DNA of 64,000 nt from Tidjanibacter massiliensis (GTDB lineage: Bacteria > Bacteroidota > Bacteroidia > Bacteroidales > Rikenellaceae): the NCBI RefSeq assembly GCF_900104605.1, contig NZ_LT629960.1, positions 186,001 through 250,000 on the forward strand, read 5' to 3'. Both the position numbers and the translations under genes were made by a program. Below, one piece after another: positions 7,262 through 14,542 of this stretch. Numbering within the stretch: the first letter of the stretch is position 1; every line of letters begins with the position of its first letter. The notes under the pieces are model-generated. The model was not told where the DNA came from. It saw nothing but the letters and a program-made list of their open reading frames with translations, and made no database searches.

Positions 7262-7549
7262 ATGGCAAGATTCTTTTATACGCCCAAACCGCGACAGTTC
7301 GATTACCGGCCGCGTTATTATGACCCGGAGAAGGAGGCGCGTGAGAAGCGGCGCGAAGAGCTGCTCGGAGCGCGTCCCGCAACTGAGGGGGAGTATGTTC
7401 CCGGCGATATGCTGCGCCGGCGGAGAATGCAGCGCATGATGGAGTCGGAGGCCGGCCGCCGGCGCGGCAGGAGAAGGACGGGACGCGTGCTTTTCCTGCT
7501 GGTGATACTCGCTGCGCTGGTCGTGGCCGTGGTGTGGGTAATCAGTTGA
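7262..7549 (+). CDS. Small tail-anchored basic membrane protein, 95 aa
   Basis: A 95-aa protein of unknown function. The first 70 residues are highly charged and Tyr/Arg-rich (start MARFFYTPKPRQFDYRPRYY), then a patch of Arg (about 65-73), and a single C-terminal hydrophobic helix (about 74-94, LFLLVILAALVVAVVWV). A basic patch before the helix predicts a cytoplasmic N-terminus. It lies 129 bases after dnaJ and 27 bases before mutL, probably in the mutL transcript. Similar small proteins sit before mutL in related genomes as I recall, but no function is known to me. Confidence 0.75.
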   Translation: MARFFYTPKPRQFDYRPRYYDPEKEAREKRREELLGARPATEGEYVPGDMLRRRRMQRMMESEAGRRRGRRRTGRVLFLLVILAALVVAVVWVIS

Positions 7550-7576
7550 CCGTTTTAATTTTCCGCAGTTTACAGG

Positions 7577-9421
7577 ATGCCAGACAAGATAAGATTGCTG
7601 CCCGATACCGTCGCAAGCCAGATTGCGGCGGGAGAAGTGGTGAACCGTCCCGCATCGGTGGTCAAGGAGATGATGGAAAACTCCGTGGACGCCGGTGCGA
7701 CAGCCATCACCGTGAGTTATCGCAACGGGGGCAAGGAGCTTATCAAAGTCATCGATGACGGAGAGGGTATGTCGCCTCTGGATGCGCGGATGGCATTTGA
7801 CAAGCATGCGACGAGCAAGATAACGCGCATAGAGGATGTCTATGCGCTGCATACGTTCGGGTTCCGCGGCGAGGCGCTGGCCTCCATCGCGGCCATCGCG
7901 CATGTGGAGCTGACTACGCGCCGGCCGGAGGACGAGCTCGGCACGCAGTTGGTCGTCGAAGGAAGCCGCTTCCAGTCGCAGGAGAATGTCGTGGCGCCGG
8001 TCGGGAGCCAGTTCGCGGTGAAAAATCTCTTCTTCAACGTACCGGCCCGACGCCGGGCTCTGGACAAGAGTACGACCGAACCGCGTCATATCGCCGAAGA
8101 GTTCAGGCGGGTGGCCATGTGTCATCCGGAGATGTCGTTCTCGCTTTACGGGGAGGATGCTCCGGTGTACACGCTCCATCCTTCGGGACTCAAGCAGCGA
8201 ATCGTGGGTCTTGTCGGAAAGCACGCCGCCGGCAATCTGCTGGAAGTGGGAACCGAGACGTCGCTGGTGAAAATCACCGGTTTCGTCGGAAAGCCTTCGT
8301 CCAGCAAGCAGACCAACCGCGAGCAGTACATGTACGTGAACGGCCGGTTCTTCAAGAGCCCCTATTTTCATAAAGCCGTCATGCAGGCTTACGAGAAGCT
8401 GATTCCCGCCGGAACGCAGCCCTCCTATTTTCTCTTTTTCGAGGTGGACCCCGACAAGATAGATGTGAATATCCACCCCCAGAAGATAGAGGTACGGTTC
8501 GACGACGGGCCCGCGATATGGCAGATAATACACGCATCGGTGCGGGAATCGCTCGCCAAAACGGGAGCCGTTTCGTTCATGGATTTCGACGATGGGGGAA
8601 GCGTGGAGATTCCCGTCAGGAAAGAGGGCCCGATAGAGCGGATACCCCCCGCGGCGACCAATCCTTCGTACAACCCTTTCCGGAGCGAAGGGATGGGGCG
8701 GCGTTCGCAGGCGGGGCTGTCGGATTTTACCGGCGGGTACGATACTTTGGCCGGTATCGGCCGGGACGATGCCGTGGAGCGTTTCGACAGCTCCGTGCTG
8801 GAGTATATCGAGGAGGGACCGGGCGGCGGAGAGCTGCCGTTCGGCGACTCGGCGGAAGGCTTCCGTGGCGCACTCGCGCTGGGAGGCGGTTATGCGGCCA
8901 CCTCCTGTTCCGGCGAGCTGGTGCTGGTAGACCTTCGGCGAGCCAGGGAGGCTATTCTGTTTGGACGTTACCGGGTGATGCTGGGCAACGAAACCTCCGT
9001 CACACAGAAACTGATGTTTCCGGAGGTACTCGTCTTTTCGGCCGATGATACCGCACTGTTGACCGAGCGGTACGAGGAGTTTCTCGCGCTGGGATTTGAG
9101 TATGTCAGACGGGATGAAAACAGCATCGAGGTGACGGGCATTCCCGCCGATTTCTCGGTCGATGAGATACAGGATTTGCTGTACGACATCATGGATGCCC
9201 TTTCAGACGGAACGCAGCCTGTCGAAGAGGGGCGGGAGCGTCTGGCGGCCGTACTGGCCCGCGACGGGGCGAAGCGTGCGCCTTCCGGCTACTCCGAAGG
9301 CGAGATGACCGCTATCATGGAGGCGCTCTCCGACGGCGGACGGTATAACCATACCTATGACGGGCGTCCGGTCCTCGTCCGGATGGCACCGGATGAGATA
9401 AGGAAACTTTTCCGAAAGTAG
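7577..9421 (+). CDS. mutL: DNA mismatch repair protein MutL
   Basis: A 614-aa mismatch-repair ATPase. The GHL ATPase motifs are intact at the N-terminus: ENSVDAGA, IDDGEGM, KHATSKI and TFGFRGEALASI (about residues 35-110). A linker of about 80 residues joins the C-terminal dimerisation domain. The segment that in endonuclease-type MutL reads DQHxxxExxxxE here reads DLRRAREAILFG (starting at Asp452), so Gln, His and the last Glu are replaced. The C-terminal CPHGRP-like motif reads YDGRPV. The protein therefore probably lacks the metal-dependent nicking activity, or uses other residues. The small tail-anchored protein gene precedes it and a rhomboid gene follows. Confidence 0.95.
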   Translation: MPDKIRLLPDTVASQIAAGEVVNRPASVVKEMMENSVDAGATAITVSYRNGGKELIKVIDDGEGMSPLDARMAFDKHATSKITRIEDVYALHTFGFRGEALASIAAIAHVELTTRRPEDELGTQLVVEGSRFQSQENVVAPVGSQFAVKNLFFNVPARRRALDKSTTEPRHIAEEFRRVAMCHPEMSFSLYGEDAPVYTLHPSGLKQRIVGLVGKHAAGNLLEVGTETSLVKITGFVGKPSSSKQTNREQYMYVNGRFFKSPYFHKAVMQAYEKLIPAGTQPSYFLFFEVDPDKIDVNIHPQKIEVRFDDGPAIWQIIHASVRESLAKTGAVSFMDFDDGGSVEIPVRKEGPIERIPPAATNPSYNPFRSEGMGRRSQAGLSDFTGGYDTLAGIGRDDAVERFDSSVLEYIEEGPGGGELPFGDSAEGFRGALALGGGYAATSCSGELVLVDLRRAREAILFGRYRVMLGNETSVTQKLMFPEVLVFSADDTALLTERYEEFLALGFEYVRRDENSIEVTGIPADFSVDEIQDLLYDIMDALSDGTQPVEEGRERLAAVLARDGAKRAPSGYSEGEMTAIMEALSDGGRYNHTYDGRPVLVRMAPDEIRKLFRK

Positions 9422-9494
9422 CGGCGTGCCGCCGGAAGACGGGCGGACGGTTACGGCCTGCGGGCCGGTGTGAACGAAAGAAAAACAGATTGTC

Positions 9495-10163
9495 ATGGCG
9501 ATAGCTAACGGGGCTTTCAGAACCCCGCCCGTAGTGGCGAACCTGCTGATAATAAACATTCTCGTCTTTCTGGCGGAGATACTGCTGCCGGGAAGGATAA
9601 GCAATGCGCTGCTCGAATTCGGGGCGCTGAGTTTCTGGAAAGGGGGCGATTTCCATATCTGGCAGCCGCTGACCTATATGTTCCTGCATGCCAATTTCGG
9701 GCATATCTTCTTCAATATGTTCGCCCTGTGGATGTTCGGCAGGGGATTGGAATACGACCTCGGCAGCCGGCGTTTCCTCACCTATTACATCGTCTGCGGT
9801 ATCGGGGCCGGGCTGATACAGCTCGGGGTGAACTGGATAGAGTATGCGGCCGCCGCTGCCGACCCCGGTGTGCCGCCCGCCTTGCTCGCCCGTTATGCGC
9901 ATACCTATACGATAGGCGCTTCGGGTGCGGTATTCGGCCTGCTGCTTGCGTTCGGCCTGCTTCATCCGAACAACGTCATTATGCTTGTTTTTCCACCCAT
10001 CGCTTTGAAAGCTAAATGGTTCGTGGTGATATACGGTGTCATCGAACTCGTAGCGGGCATCAGCGGCCGCGGCGGCGTGGCCCACTTCGCCCATCTGGGC
10101 GGCATGCTCTTCGGCTGGCTGCTGCTGTGGTATTGGAAGAAGAAGGGTTGGATATATTATTAG
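9495..10163 (+). CDS. Rhomboid-family intramembrane serine protease
   Basis: A 222-aa protein with six or seven hydrophobic segments, cleaving transmembrane substrates inside the bilayer. The catalytic dyad is visible: GASG at 141-144 gives Ser143, and AHLGG gives His200. The upstream HANFGHIFFNM segment (about 65-75) contains the His and Asn of the oxyanion region. The L1 region holds the WxR-equivalent stretch FGRGLE. The ATG at 9495 gives a short cytoplasmic N-terminus. It is followed 22 bases later by the EEP-family gene, probably in the same operon. Substrate unknown. Confidence 0.9.
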   Translation: MAIANGAFRTPPVVANLLIINILVFLAEILLPGRISNALLEFGALSFWKGGDFHIWQPLTYMFLHANFGHIFFNMFALWMFGRGLEYDLGSRRFLTYYIVCGIGAGLIQLGVNWIEYAAAAADPGVPPALLARYAHTYTIGASGAVFGLLLAFGLLHPNNVIMLVFPPIALKAKWFVVIYGVIELVAGISGRGGVAHFAHLGGMLFGWLLLWYWKKKGWIYY

Positions 10164-10185
10164 CGGGTACCGCTCCGCGGTTGTC

Positions 10186-11346
10186 ATGGAAGATTACGGG
10201 TATTACCAGAAGAAGGCCCGACGGCAGCGGTCGGGTGCTCCGTTGGCTGTCAGGATAATCGACATCGTCATGCTCGTGCTGACGGTCTTGTGTACGCTGT
10301 TGCTCGTTACCGCCTACCTGGCGGCGTATATCGACCCCCGCAAAGCATGGATATTCGCTTTTCCCGGCCTGGTCTTTCCGGCCATCTATGTCGCCGAGGT
10401 ACTGTTGGGTCTGTGGTGGGTGGTACGATGGAAGAAGTATGCGTTCGGTGTGGCTGCGGTGCTCCTGCTCGGAATCGGGGCGGCAGGCCGTTTCTATCGG
10501 CCCGACCTGCGCAAGCGTTATGCGGAGCCCAAACCCTCGCGGAGTGAACTGGTGGTTATGAGTTACAATGTGATGGGGTTCAACAACCGTTTCGCCGGAG
10601 AGGGAAAGCCCACCGTACAGTTGATAGCCGACCTCGTCAATGCCAACAATACCGATATCGTTTGTTTTCAGGAGCTCGGCGGCGACCTCTCCAAACCCGC
10701 TGTCAATTCGTTTATACCCGACCTGAAATACTACAAGGCATTTCCCTACGAACTCGAATGGTCGGAGGGGAGTTATTTCACGGGATTGGGAATTTACAGC
10801 CGTTATCCGATAGTGGCTTCGGGGCTGCTGCCTGCCGACGGCAGCGACCGTGCCTTCTCCATGTGGGCTGACATCCGGATACAGCGGGATACGGTACGGG
10901 TGTTCAACAATCATCTTAATTCCACTTATATCGACAACGACGATATCGACTACCTTTCCAGTCTGAAATTCGTTTCGGAAGAGCGTACGCGGGCCCGGTT
11001 TTCGGAGATAGCAGGCAAACTGCGCGAGAGCTATATGCGCCGTGCTCCCCAGGCCGAACTGGTGGCGGAGTATGTTGCGCAGTCGCCCTATCCGGTTGTC
11101 GTATGCGGTGACTTCAACGATACGCCTGCGTCGTTCGCTTACCGGCGGGTGACGCACGGTCTCCGCGATGCTTTCGTAGAGAAGGGGTCGGGGACTTCGG
11201 GTACGTACGACAGGCTTTTCAACATGTTCCGGATAGACTATATCCTCGTCTCGGAGGGGGTGGAGGTCTTGCACTACTACACGTTCGACAATGTCTATTC
11301 CGACCATATGCCGGTAGCCGCCGGTCTGGAACTTGCGGCGGAGTAG
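10186..11346 (+). CDS. Membrane-anchored endonuclease/exonuclease/phosphatase-family protein
   Basis: A 386-aa protein. The first 105 residues hold about three transmembrane helices, and the rest is an EEP-fold domain. Fold landmarks are MSYNVMGFNN (metal/substrate Asn), CFQELGG (metal Glu), NNHLNST, VVVCGDFNDTPAS (catalytic Asp and Asn) and YSDHMPVAAG at the C-terminus (catalytic Asp-His). The family includes nucleases, phosphodiesterases and sphingomyelinases. The membrane anchor suggests action outside the cytoplasmic membrane on a lipid or nucleotide phosphodiester, but the substrate cannot be told. It is probably co-transcribed with the rhomboid gene. Confidence 0.85.
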   Translation: MEDYGYYQKKARRQRSGAPLAVRIIDIVMLVLTVLCTLLLVTAYLAAYIDPRKAWIFAFPGLVFPAIYVAEVLLGLWWVVRWKKYAFGVAAVLLLGIGAAGRFYRPDLRKRYAEPKPSRSELVVMSYNVMGFNNRFAGEGKPTVQLIADLVNANNTDIVCFQELGGDLSKPAVNSFIPDLKYYKAFPYELEWSEGSYFTGLGIYSRYPIVASGLLPADGSDRAFSMWADIRIQRDTVRVFNNHLNSTYIDNDDIDYLSSLKFVSEERTRARFSEIAGKLRESYMRRAPQAELVAEYVAQSPYPVVVCGDFNDTPASFAYRRVTHGLRDAFVEKGSGTSGTYDRLFNMFRIDYILVSEGVEVLHYYTFDNVYSDHMPVAAGLELAAE

Positions 11347-11485
11347 GGCCTTTCGGGAACGGTGCGTACTATCGGGTCTCCGCTTTCCGTTATGATTGGA
11401 CGGGGCCGCTTGTCCAGCCCCTGTACCGCCGAAAGATGGCTGCCGTACCGCCTCTTCCGTATAGTCTCTTCATCTCATCCTGCCG

Positions 11486-12559
11486 ATGCGTAAGATAATC
11501 CATATCGATATGGATGCTTTCTATGCCTCCATCGAGCAGCGGGACAATCCCCGGCTGCGGGGAGTGCCCGTTGCCGTGGGACATTCGGGCGAACGGGGGG
11601 TGGTAGCTGCTGCGAGCTACGAGGCCCGCCGGTACGGGGTGCGTTCGGCCATGTCGTCGCGGGCCGCACTGGCGCGATGTCCCGGACTCGTGTTCGTGCC
11701 GGCGAGGTTCGACGTCTATCGGGAAGTGTCGCACCGGATAATGGATATCTTTTTCGACTATACCGACCGGGTGGAGCCCCTTTCGCTCGACGAGGCTTAC
11801 CTCGATGTCACGGTGAATCACTACAACATGCCTTCGGCCACCATCATCGCTTCGGACATTCGCCGGCGGATAAGGGAGGCCACCGGTCTGACTGCATCGG
11901 CCGGCGTGTCGGTCAATAAGTTTCTCGCCAAGATAGCTTCGGATTACAACAAACCCGACGGACTGACGGTGGTGACGGGCGAAGAGGCCGAGGCCTTCGT
12001 CGAAGGGCTGAAGATAGAGCAGTTCTGGGGAGTCGGGAAGGTGACCGCCGACAGGATGCACGGGATGGGCATCCATACCGGAGCGGACCTGAAGATGCGC
12101 AGCGAGGCCGAACTGGTATGGCACTTCGGCAAGGCGGGGCATACGTATTATCTCAATGCCCGTGCAATAGATAACCGTGAGGTCACGCCGGACAGGGTCC
12201 GCAAGTCGGTGGGATGCGAGAATACCTTTTTCGCCGACATAGGGGAACCGGAGATGCTCGAACGCGAACTGCGTGCTACGGCGGAGGAGGTTTGGCGTCG
12301 TGCGGGCCGGCGCGATTTCTACGGGCGGACGGTGACGCTCAAAATTAAGTATTCCGATTTCAGGCAGATAACCCGAAGTCATACGTTTCCTGGATTCGTG
12401 ACAGAGTATGGACAGTTCCTCGATGCGTCGCTCGGTCTGCTGTCGGGCGTAGACCTTATCTACGGCAAGGTAAGGCTGCTGGGGCTGAGTATCGGCAATC
12501 CCGCCGACCTCGAACAGCCGCAGTGCGGACAGCTCGAATTCGATTTTCCGGAGGAGTGA
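11486..12559 (+). CDS. dinB: DNA polymerase IV (Y-family translesion polymerase)
   Basis: A 357-aa error-prone polymerase that bypasses damaged bases. Catalytic motifs: HIDMDAFYASIEQRD at the N-terminus (Asp8, with Tyr13 at the usual steric-gate position) and PLSLDEAYLDVT (about 98-108) with the Asp-Glu pair. The helix-hairpin-helix region (about 170-205) and little-finger domain follow. There is no beta-clamp motif that I can name with certainty, although the C-terminus QPQCGQLEFDFPEE resembles the usual QxxLxF clamp-binding tail. It ends 19 bases from the converging lipoprotein gene. No LexA box was identified upstream. Confidence 0.95.
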   Translation: MRKIIHIDMDAFYASIEQRDNPRLRGVPVAVGHSGERGVVAAASYEARRYGVRSAMSSRAALARCPGLVFVPARFDVYREVSHRIMDIFFDYTDRVEPLSLDEAYLDVTVNHYNMPSATIIASDIRRRIREATGLTASAGVSVNKFLAKIASDYNKPDGLTVVTGEEAEAFVEGLKIEQFWGVGKVTADRMHGMGIHTGADLKMRSEAELVWHFGKAGHTYYLNARAIDNREVTPDRVRKSVGCENTFFADIGEPEMLERELRATAEEVWRRAGRRDFYGRTVTLKIKYSDFRQITRSHTFPGFVTEYGQFLDASLGLLSGVDLIYGKVRLLGLSIGNPADLEQPQCGQLEFDFPEE

Positions 12560-12578
12560 GAGGGAAGAGGGCGTGGCA

Positions 12579-13013
12579 TTAATGTCCCTCTTTCTCCAAG
12601 TCGGGAAGACCAAGCGGATTGCCGTTCGGTCCGTACGGAATGAGACGGTTCTCGCCCACACGATAGACGGATGGGAAAACCTCTCCGTGCAGCGTGATGA
12701 TTCCGCCCGTGGTATCCCAAACGAATTCGCCTTCGGTTTCTTTCGTCTCTCCGTTCCCGTAGAGGATATGCAGCTGGTATTTGCTCCCGGAGAGCGTCAG
12801 CCTTACGGTTGCCGTACCACGGTCGGGGCAGGGTAGGATTCCCGAATAGCTTCCCTCCCAGTCGAGCGCATTGCGGGAGTTGTGGGAATCCACTGCCGCA
12901 GCTACCTCGGGAGCGGAGCCATTCCGTATAGGAGACTGGCGTGTATGGCGGCATGCGGGAACCGTCAGGAACAGAAGGAGTGACAGCAGGAACGGAATCG
13001 GAATTTTTTTCAT
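12579..13013 (-). CDS. NlpE-like copper-resistance/stress lipoprotein
   Basis: A 144-aa predicted lipoprotein. The ATG at 13013 starts MKKIPIPFLLSLLLFLTVPA followed by Cys, a clear type II signal peptide. The mature domain (about 60-140) resembles the N-terminal domain of NlpE: SYSGILPCPDRGTATVRLTL, then an EFVWDTTGGIITL strand and a YRVGENRLIPY strand. In canonical NlpE the first strand carries a CxxC pair (LPCADC); here it reads PCPDR, so the second Cys is missing and metal or redox sensing through that pair is unlikely. Longer in-frame upstream sequence has no coding character. It converges with dinB across a 19-bp gap. Confidence 0.75.
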   Translation of the reverse strand: MKKIPIPFLLSLLLFLTVPACRHTRQSPIRNGSAPEVAAAVDSHNSRNALDWEGSYSGILPCPDRGTATVRLTLSGSKYQLHILYGNGETKETEGEFVWDTTGGIITLHGEVFPSVYRVGENRLIPYGPNGNPLGLPDLEKEGH

Positions 13014-13470
13014 CGCTTCGGATATTTTTGTCCGGCGGTACGGGTATCTTGGCCCGTTTCGCCGGAGTGTTTTGTTCCGGACGTTTTCCGGAGCATGCAT
13101 ATGGTCGGCATACAAAAACCGGGACAAACTCCGGATGCTTCCGGGATTTGCCGCAAAACGATTGTCAGCAAATTTTTTCTGCCGGCAATGTCGGTCGGCG
13201 TACTCCACGTGCGGTGCGGTAGAGGAATTACGCGTTGTCTGTCCGATATCGTAGGCCGGCGGGTTGCGCGCAGCCGGCGGGAATCTCTCTTGGCAAAGTG
13301 AAAAACGCTCCCCGGAATGCAGGAGACCTGAGCGGTTTCCTTGGCGATTCGTGGCGCGCCGTTCGGCTTGTGTGGACGGAGCCGCTTCTCCGAGCCGTTT
13401 CACCGTGTCAGGAAGACATCCTGCACGGCTCGGGGAACGGGGGCGGGGCCCGATAGGTCGGACGGAACAT
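13014..13470. other. GC-rich intergenic region between the NlpE-like gene and greA
   Basis: About 460 bases without a convincing gene; several open frames exist but look like random GC-rich translation. The region must hold the promoter of the NlpE-like gene, but no TAnnTTTG box was found on the - strand. A compound hairpin is visible: CCGAGCC at 13390-13396 pairs with GGCTCGG at 13427-13433 and encloses a second stem (CAGGA/TCCTG), with no T-tract. Nothing else was recognised. Confidence 0.4.
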
Positions 13471-13502
13471 AAAACTGCCGGTACGCCTGAGCATACCGGC
13501 AG
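13471..13502 (-). terminator. Intrinsic terminator of greA
   Basis: A perfect 9-bp stem (CTGCCGGTA at 13475-13483 with TACCGGCAG at 13494-13502) with a 10-nt loop is followed on the - strand by UUUU (AAAA at 13471-13474). It lies 26 bases after the greA stop codon. Confidence 0.85.
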
Positions 13503-13528
13503 TCCGTCGGTGGAGTGTGTCCTTTAAT

Positions 13529-14002
13529 CTATATGGAGATGTCGAGTACCTCGAAACATACCGTTCCGGCCGGTACCTGTACATCGACCTTGTCGCCTTT
13601 CTTTTTGCCGAGCAGGGCTTGGGCGATGGGGGTGCCTATCGAAAGCTTGCCGGCTTTCAGGTTGGCCTCTTTTTCCGATACTATCGTGTACTCGACCTCT
13701 TTGTTCGTGGAGTGGTTCATGAGTTTGACACGGCTGAGTATCTGTATTTTGTCCGTATTCACATTGGACTCGTCGAGGATACGGGCACCGGCAAGCGTAG
13801 CCTCCATATTGGCTATGCGCATCTCCAGCATGGCCTGAGCCTCCTTGGCCGCATCGTATTCGGCATTTTCCGAGAGGTCGCCCTTGTCGCGTGCCTCGGC
13901 TATGGCTGCGGCTGCAGCCGGGCGCTCTTTCGCGCGCATGTGTTCCAACTCTGCCTTGAGCTTGTTGTACCCTTCGCGGGTCATGTATGTAACTTCTGCC
14001 AT
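13529..14002 (-). CDS. greA: Transcription elongation factor GreA
   Basis: A 157-aa protein that rescues backtracked RNA polymerase by stimulating transcript cleavage. The N-terminal coiled coil (about 1-75) starts MAEVTYMTREGYNKLKAELE and carries the tip motif with acidic residues in ARDKGDLSENAEYDAAKE. The C-terminal FKBP-like domain contains the GKLSIGTPIAQALLGKKKGD motif. Length and both domains are standard. The gene has a predicted leader of about 290 nt with a perfect promoter and two terminator-like hairpins (14244-14274 and 14053-14074), suggesting attenuation and possibly self-control. Confidence 0.97.
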   Translation of the reverse strand: MAEVTYMTREGYNKLKAELEHMRAKERPAAAAAIAEARDKGDLSENAEYDAAKEAQAMLEMRIANMEATLAGARILDESNVNTDKIQILSRVKLMNHSTNKEVEYTIVSEKEANLKAGKLSIGTPIAQALLGKKKGDKVDVQVPAGTVCFEVLDISI

Positions 14003-14052
14003 AACTCCTGTTGCCGGTCGGTTCCGGCTGTTAAGCGGTTAATATGATTCAT

Positions 14053-14074
14053 AAAAACTCCCGAACGCACGGGG
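14053..14074 (-). terminator. Second terminator-like hairpin in the greA leader
   Basis: Reading -, CCCG and CGGG pair (14070-14073 with 14060-14063) around a 6-nt loop and are followed by AG and five U (AAAAA at 14053-14057). The stem is short. It lies about 50 bases before the greA start codon and may be a second attenuation point. Confidence 0.35.
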
Positions 14075-14243
14075 AACAGCCCTCTCCCTGAAAAGAGCAA
14101 TCCCGACACATCGGCCGGAATCCCTGTGGCGTTCGAGTCTTGTACGGGACCGTCAGGTACCTTGCACGTCCCTTCCGGGATAGGCGTAGGGGCGGTTCTT
14201 CCGGTATTCACGGTGTGTACCGTCAGTTTATATAGGTACATGC

Positions 14244-14274
14244 AAAAAAAGAATTCCGCTGCCGGAACCCTCTT
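14244..14274 (-). terminator. Leader terminator/attenuator upstream of greA
   Basis: Reading -, AAGAGGGTTCCG (14274-14263) and CGGAATTCTTTT (14258-14247) pair over 12 positions with three G-U wobbles around a 4-nt loop, ending in a run of seven U (AAAAAAA at 14244-14250). It begins about 16 nt after the predicted greA start point (near 14290), so it should produce short RNAs of about 45-50 nt. Confidence 0.7.
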
Positions 14275-14296
14275 GCTTCACTTTTGAATACGCTTA

Positions 14297-14327
14297 CAAA
14301 GTTAGGCAATTAAACCGAAAAAACAAA
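14297..14327 (-). promoter_or_regulatory. greA leader promoter
   Basis: On the - strand TTTG (14327-14324), 19 bases, then TAACTTTG (14304-14297) match TTTG-N19-TAnnTTTG at every fixed position. Start of transcription is expected near 14290, about 288 nt before the greA start codon. No other gene lies between. Confidence 0.8.
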
Positions 14328-14480
14328 TTTGCCTCTTGCTTATTTTGGAACGTGCTGGCGGATGCGGCAGTCCGTCAGGCGCGTTTGTCGGGGTAGATGA
14401 AGGAATCCGGACGGATTGCGTGCATTTGTCTCCACCGAATCGCATCTGCGAGTGCGGGTCGGGCAGCCGTCCGACGGCAA

Positions 14481-14514
14481 TTTTCGGTGTTCAACGAATA
14501 TATTGCTATATTTG
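14481..14514 (+). promoter_or_regulatory. cls promoter with an extended element shared with the 44.4-kb promoter
   Basis: The -7 box TATATTTG lies at 14507-14514, with start of transcription near 14520. Instead of TTTG the upstream half reads TTTTCGGTGTTCAACGAATA (14481-14500). Nearly the same run occurs at 44371-44405 before the glucosaminidase gene, so the two promoters may share an activator or sigma preference. Confidence 0.6.
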
Positions 14515-14542
14515 TCAGTCCATCTAATGTAATGTGGCGGTT

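Noticed and set aside
5306-8533. A 1075-codon open frame on the - strand
   Set aside because: It lies antisense to grpE, dnaJ, the 95-aa gene and mutL, all with clear families. Its translation is His/Arg-rich and featureless, as expected for the mirror frame of GC-rich genes.
13390-13433. Intrinsic terminator from the compound hairpin
   Set aside because: No U-tract on either strand and no gene ending nearby other than greA, which has its own terminator at 13471-13502.
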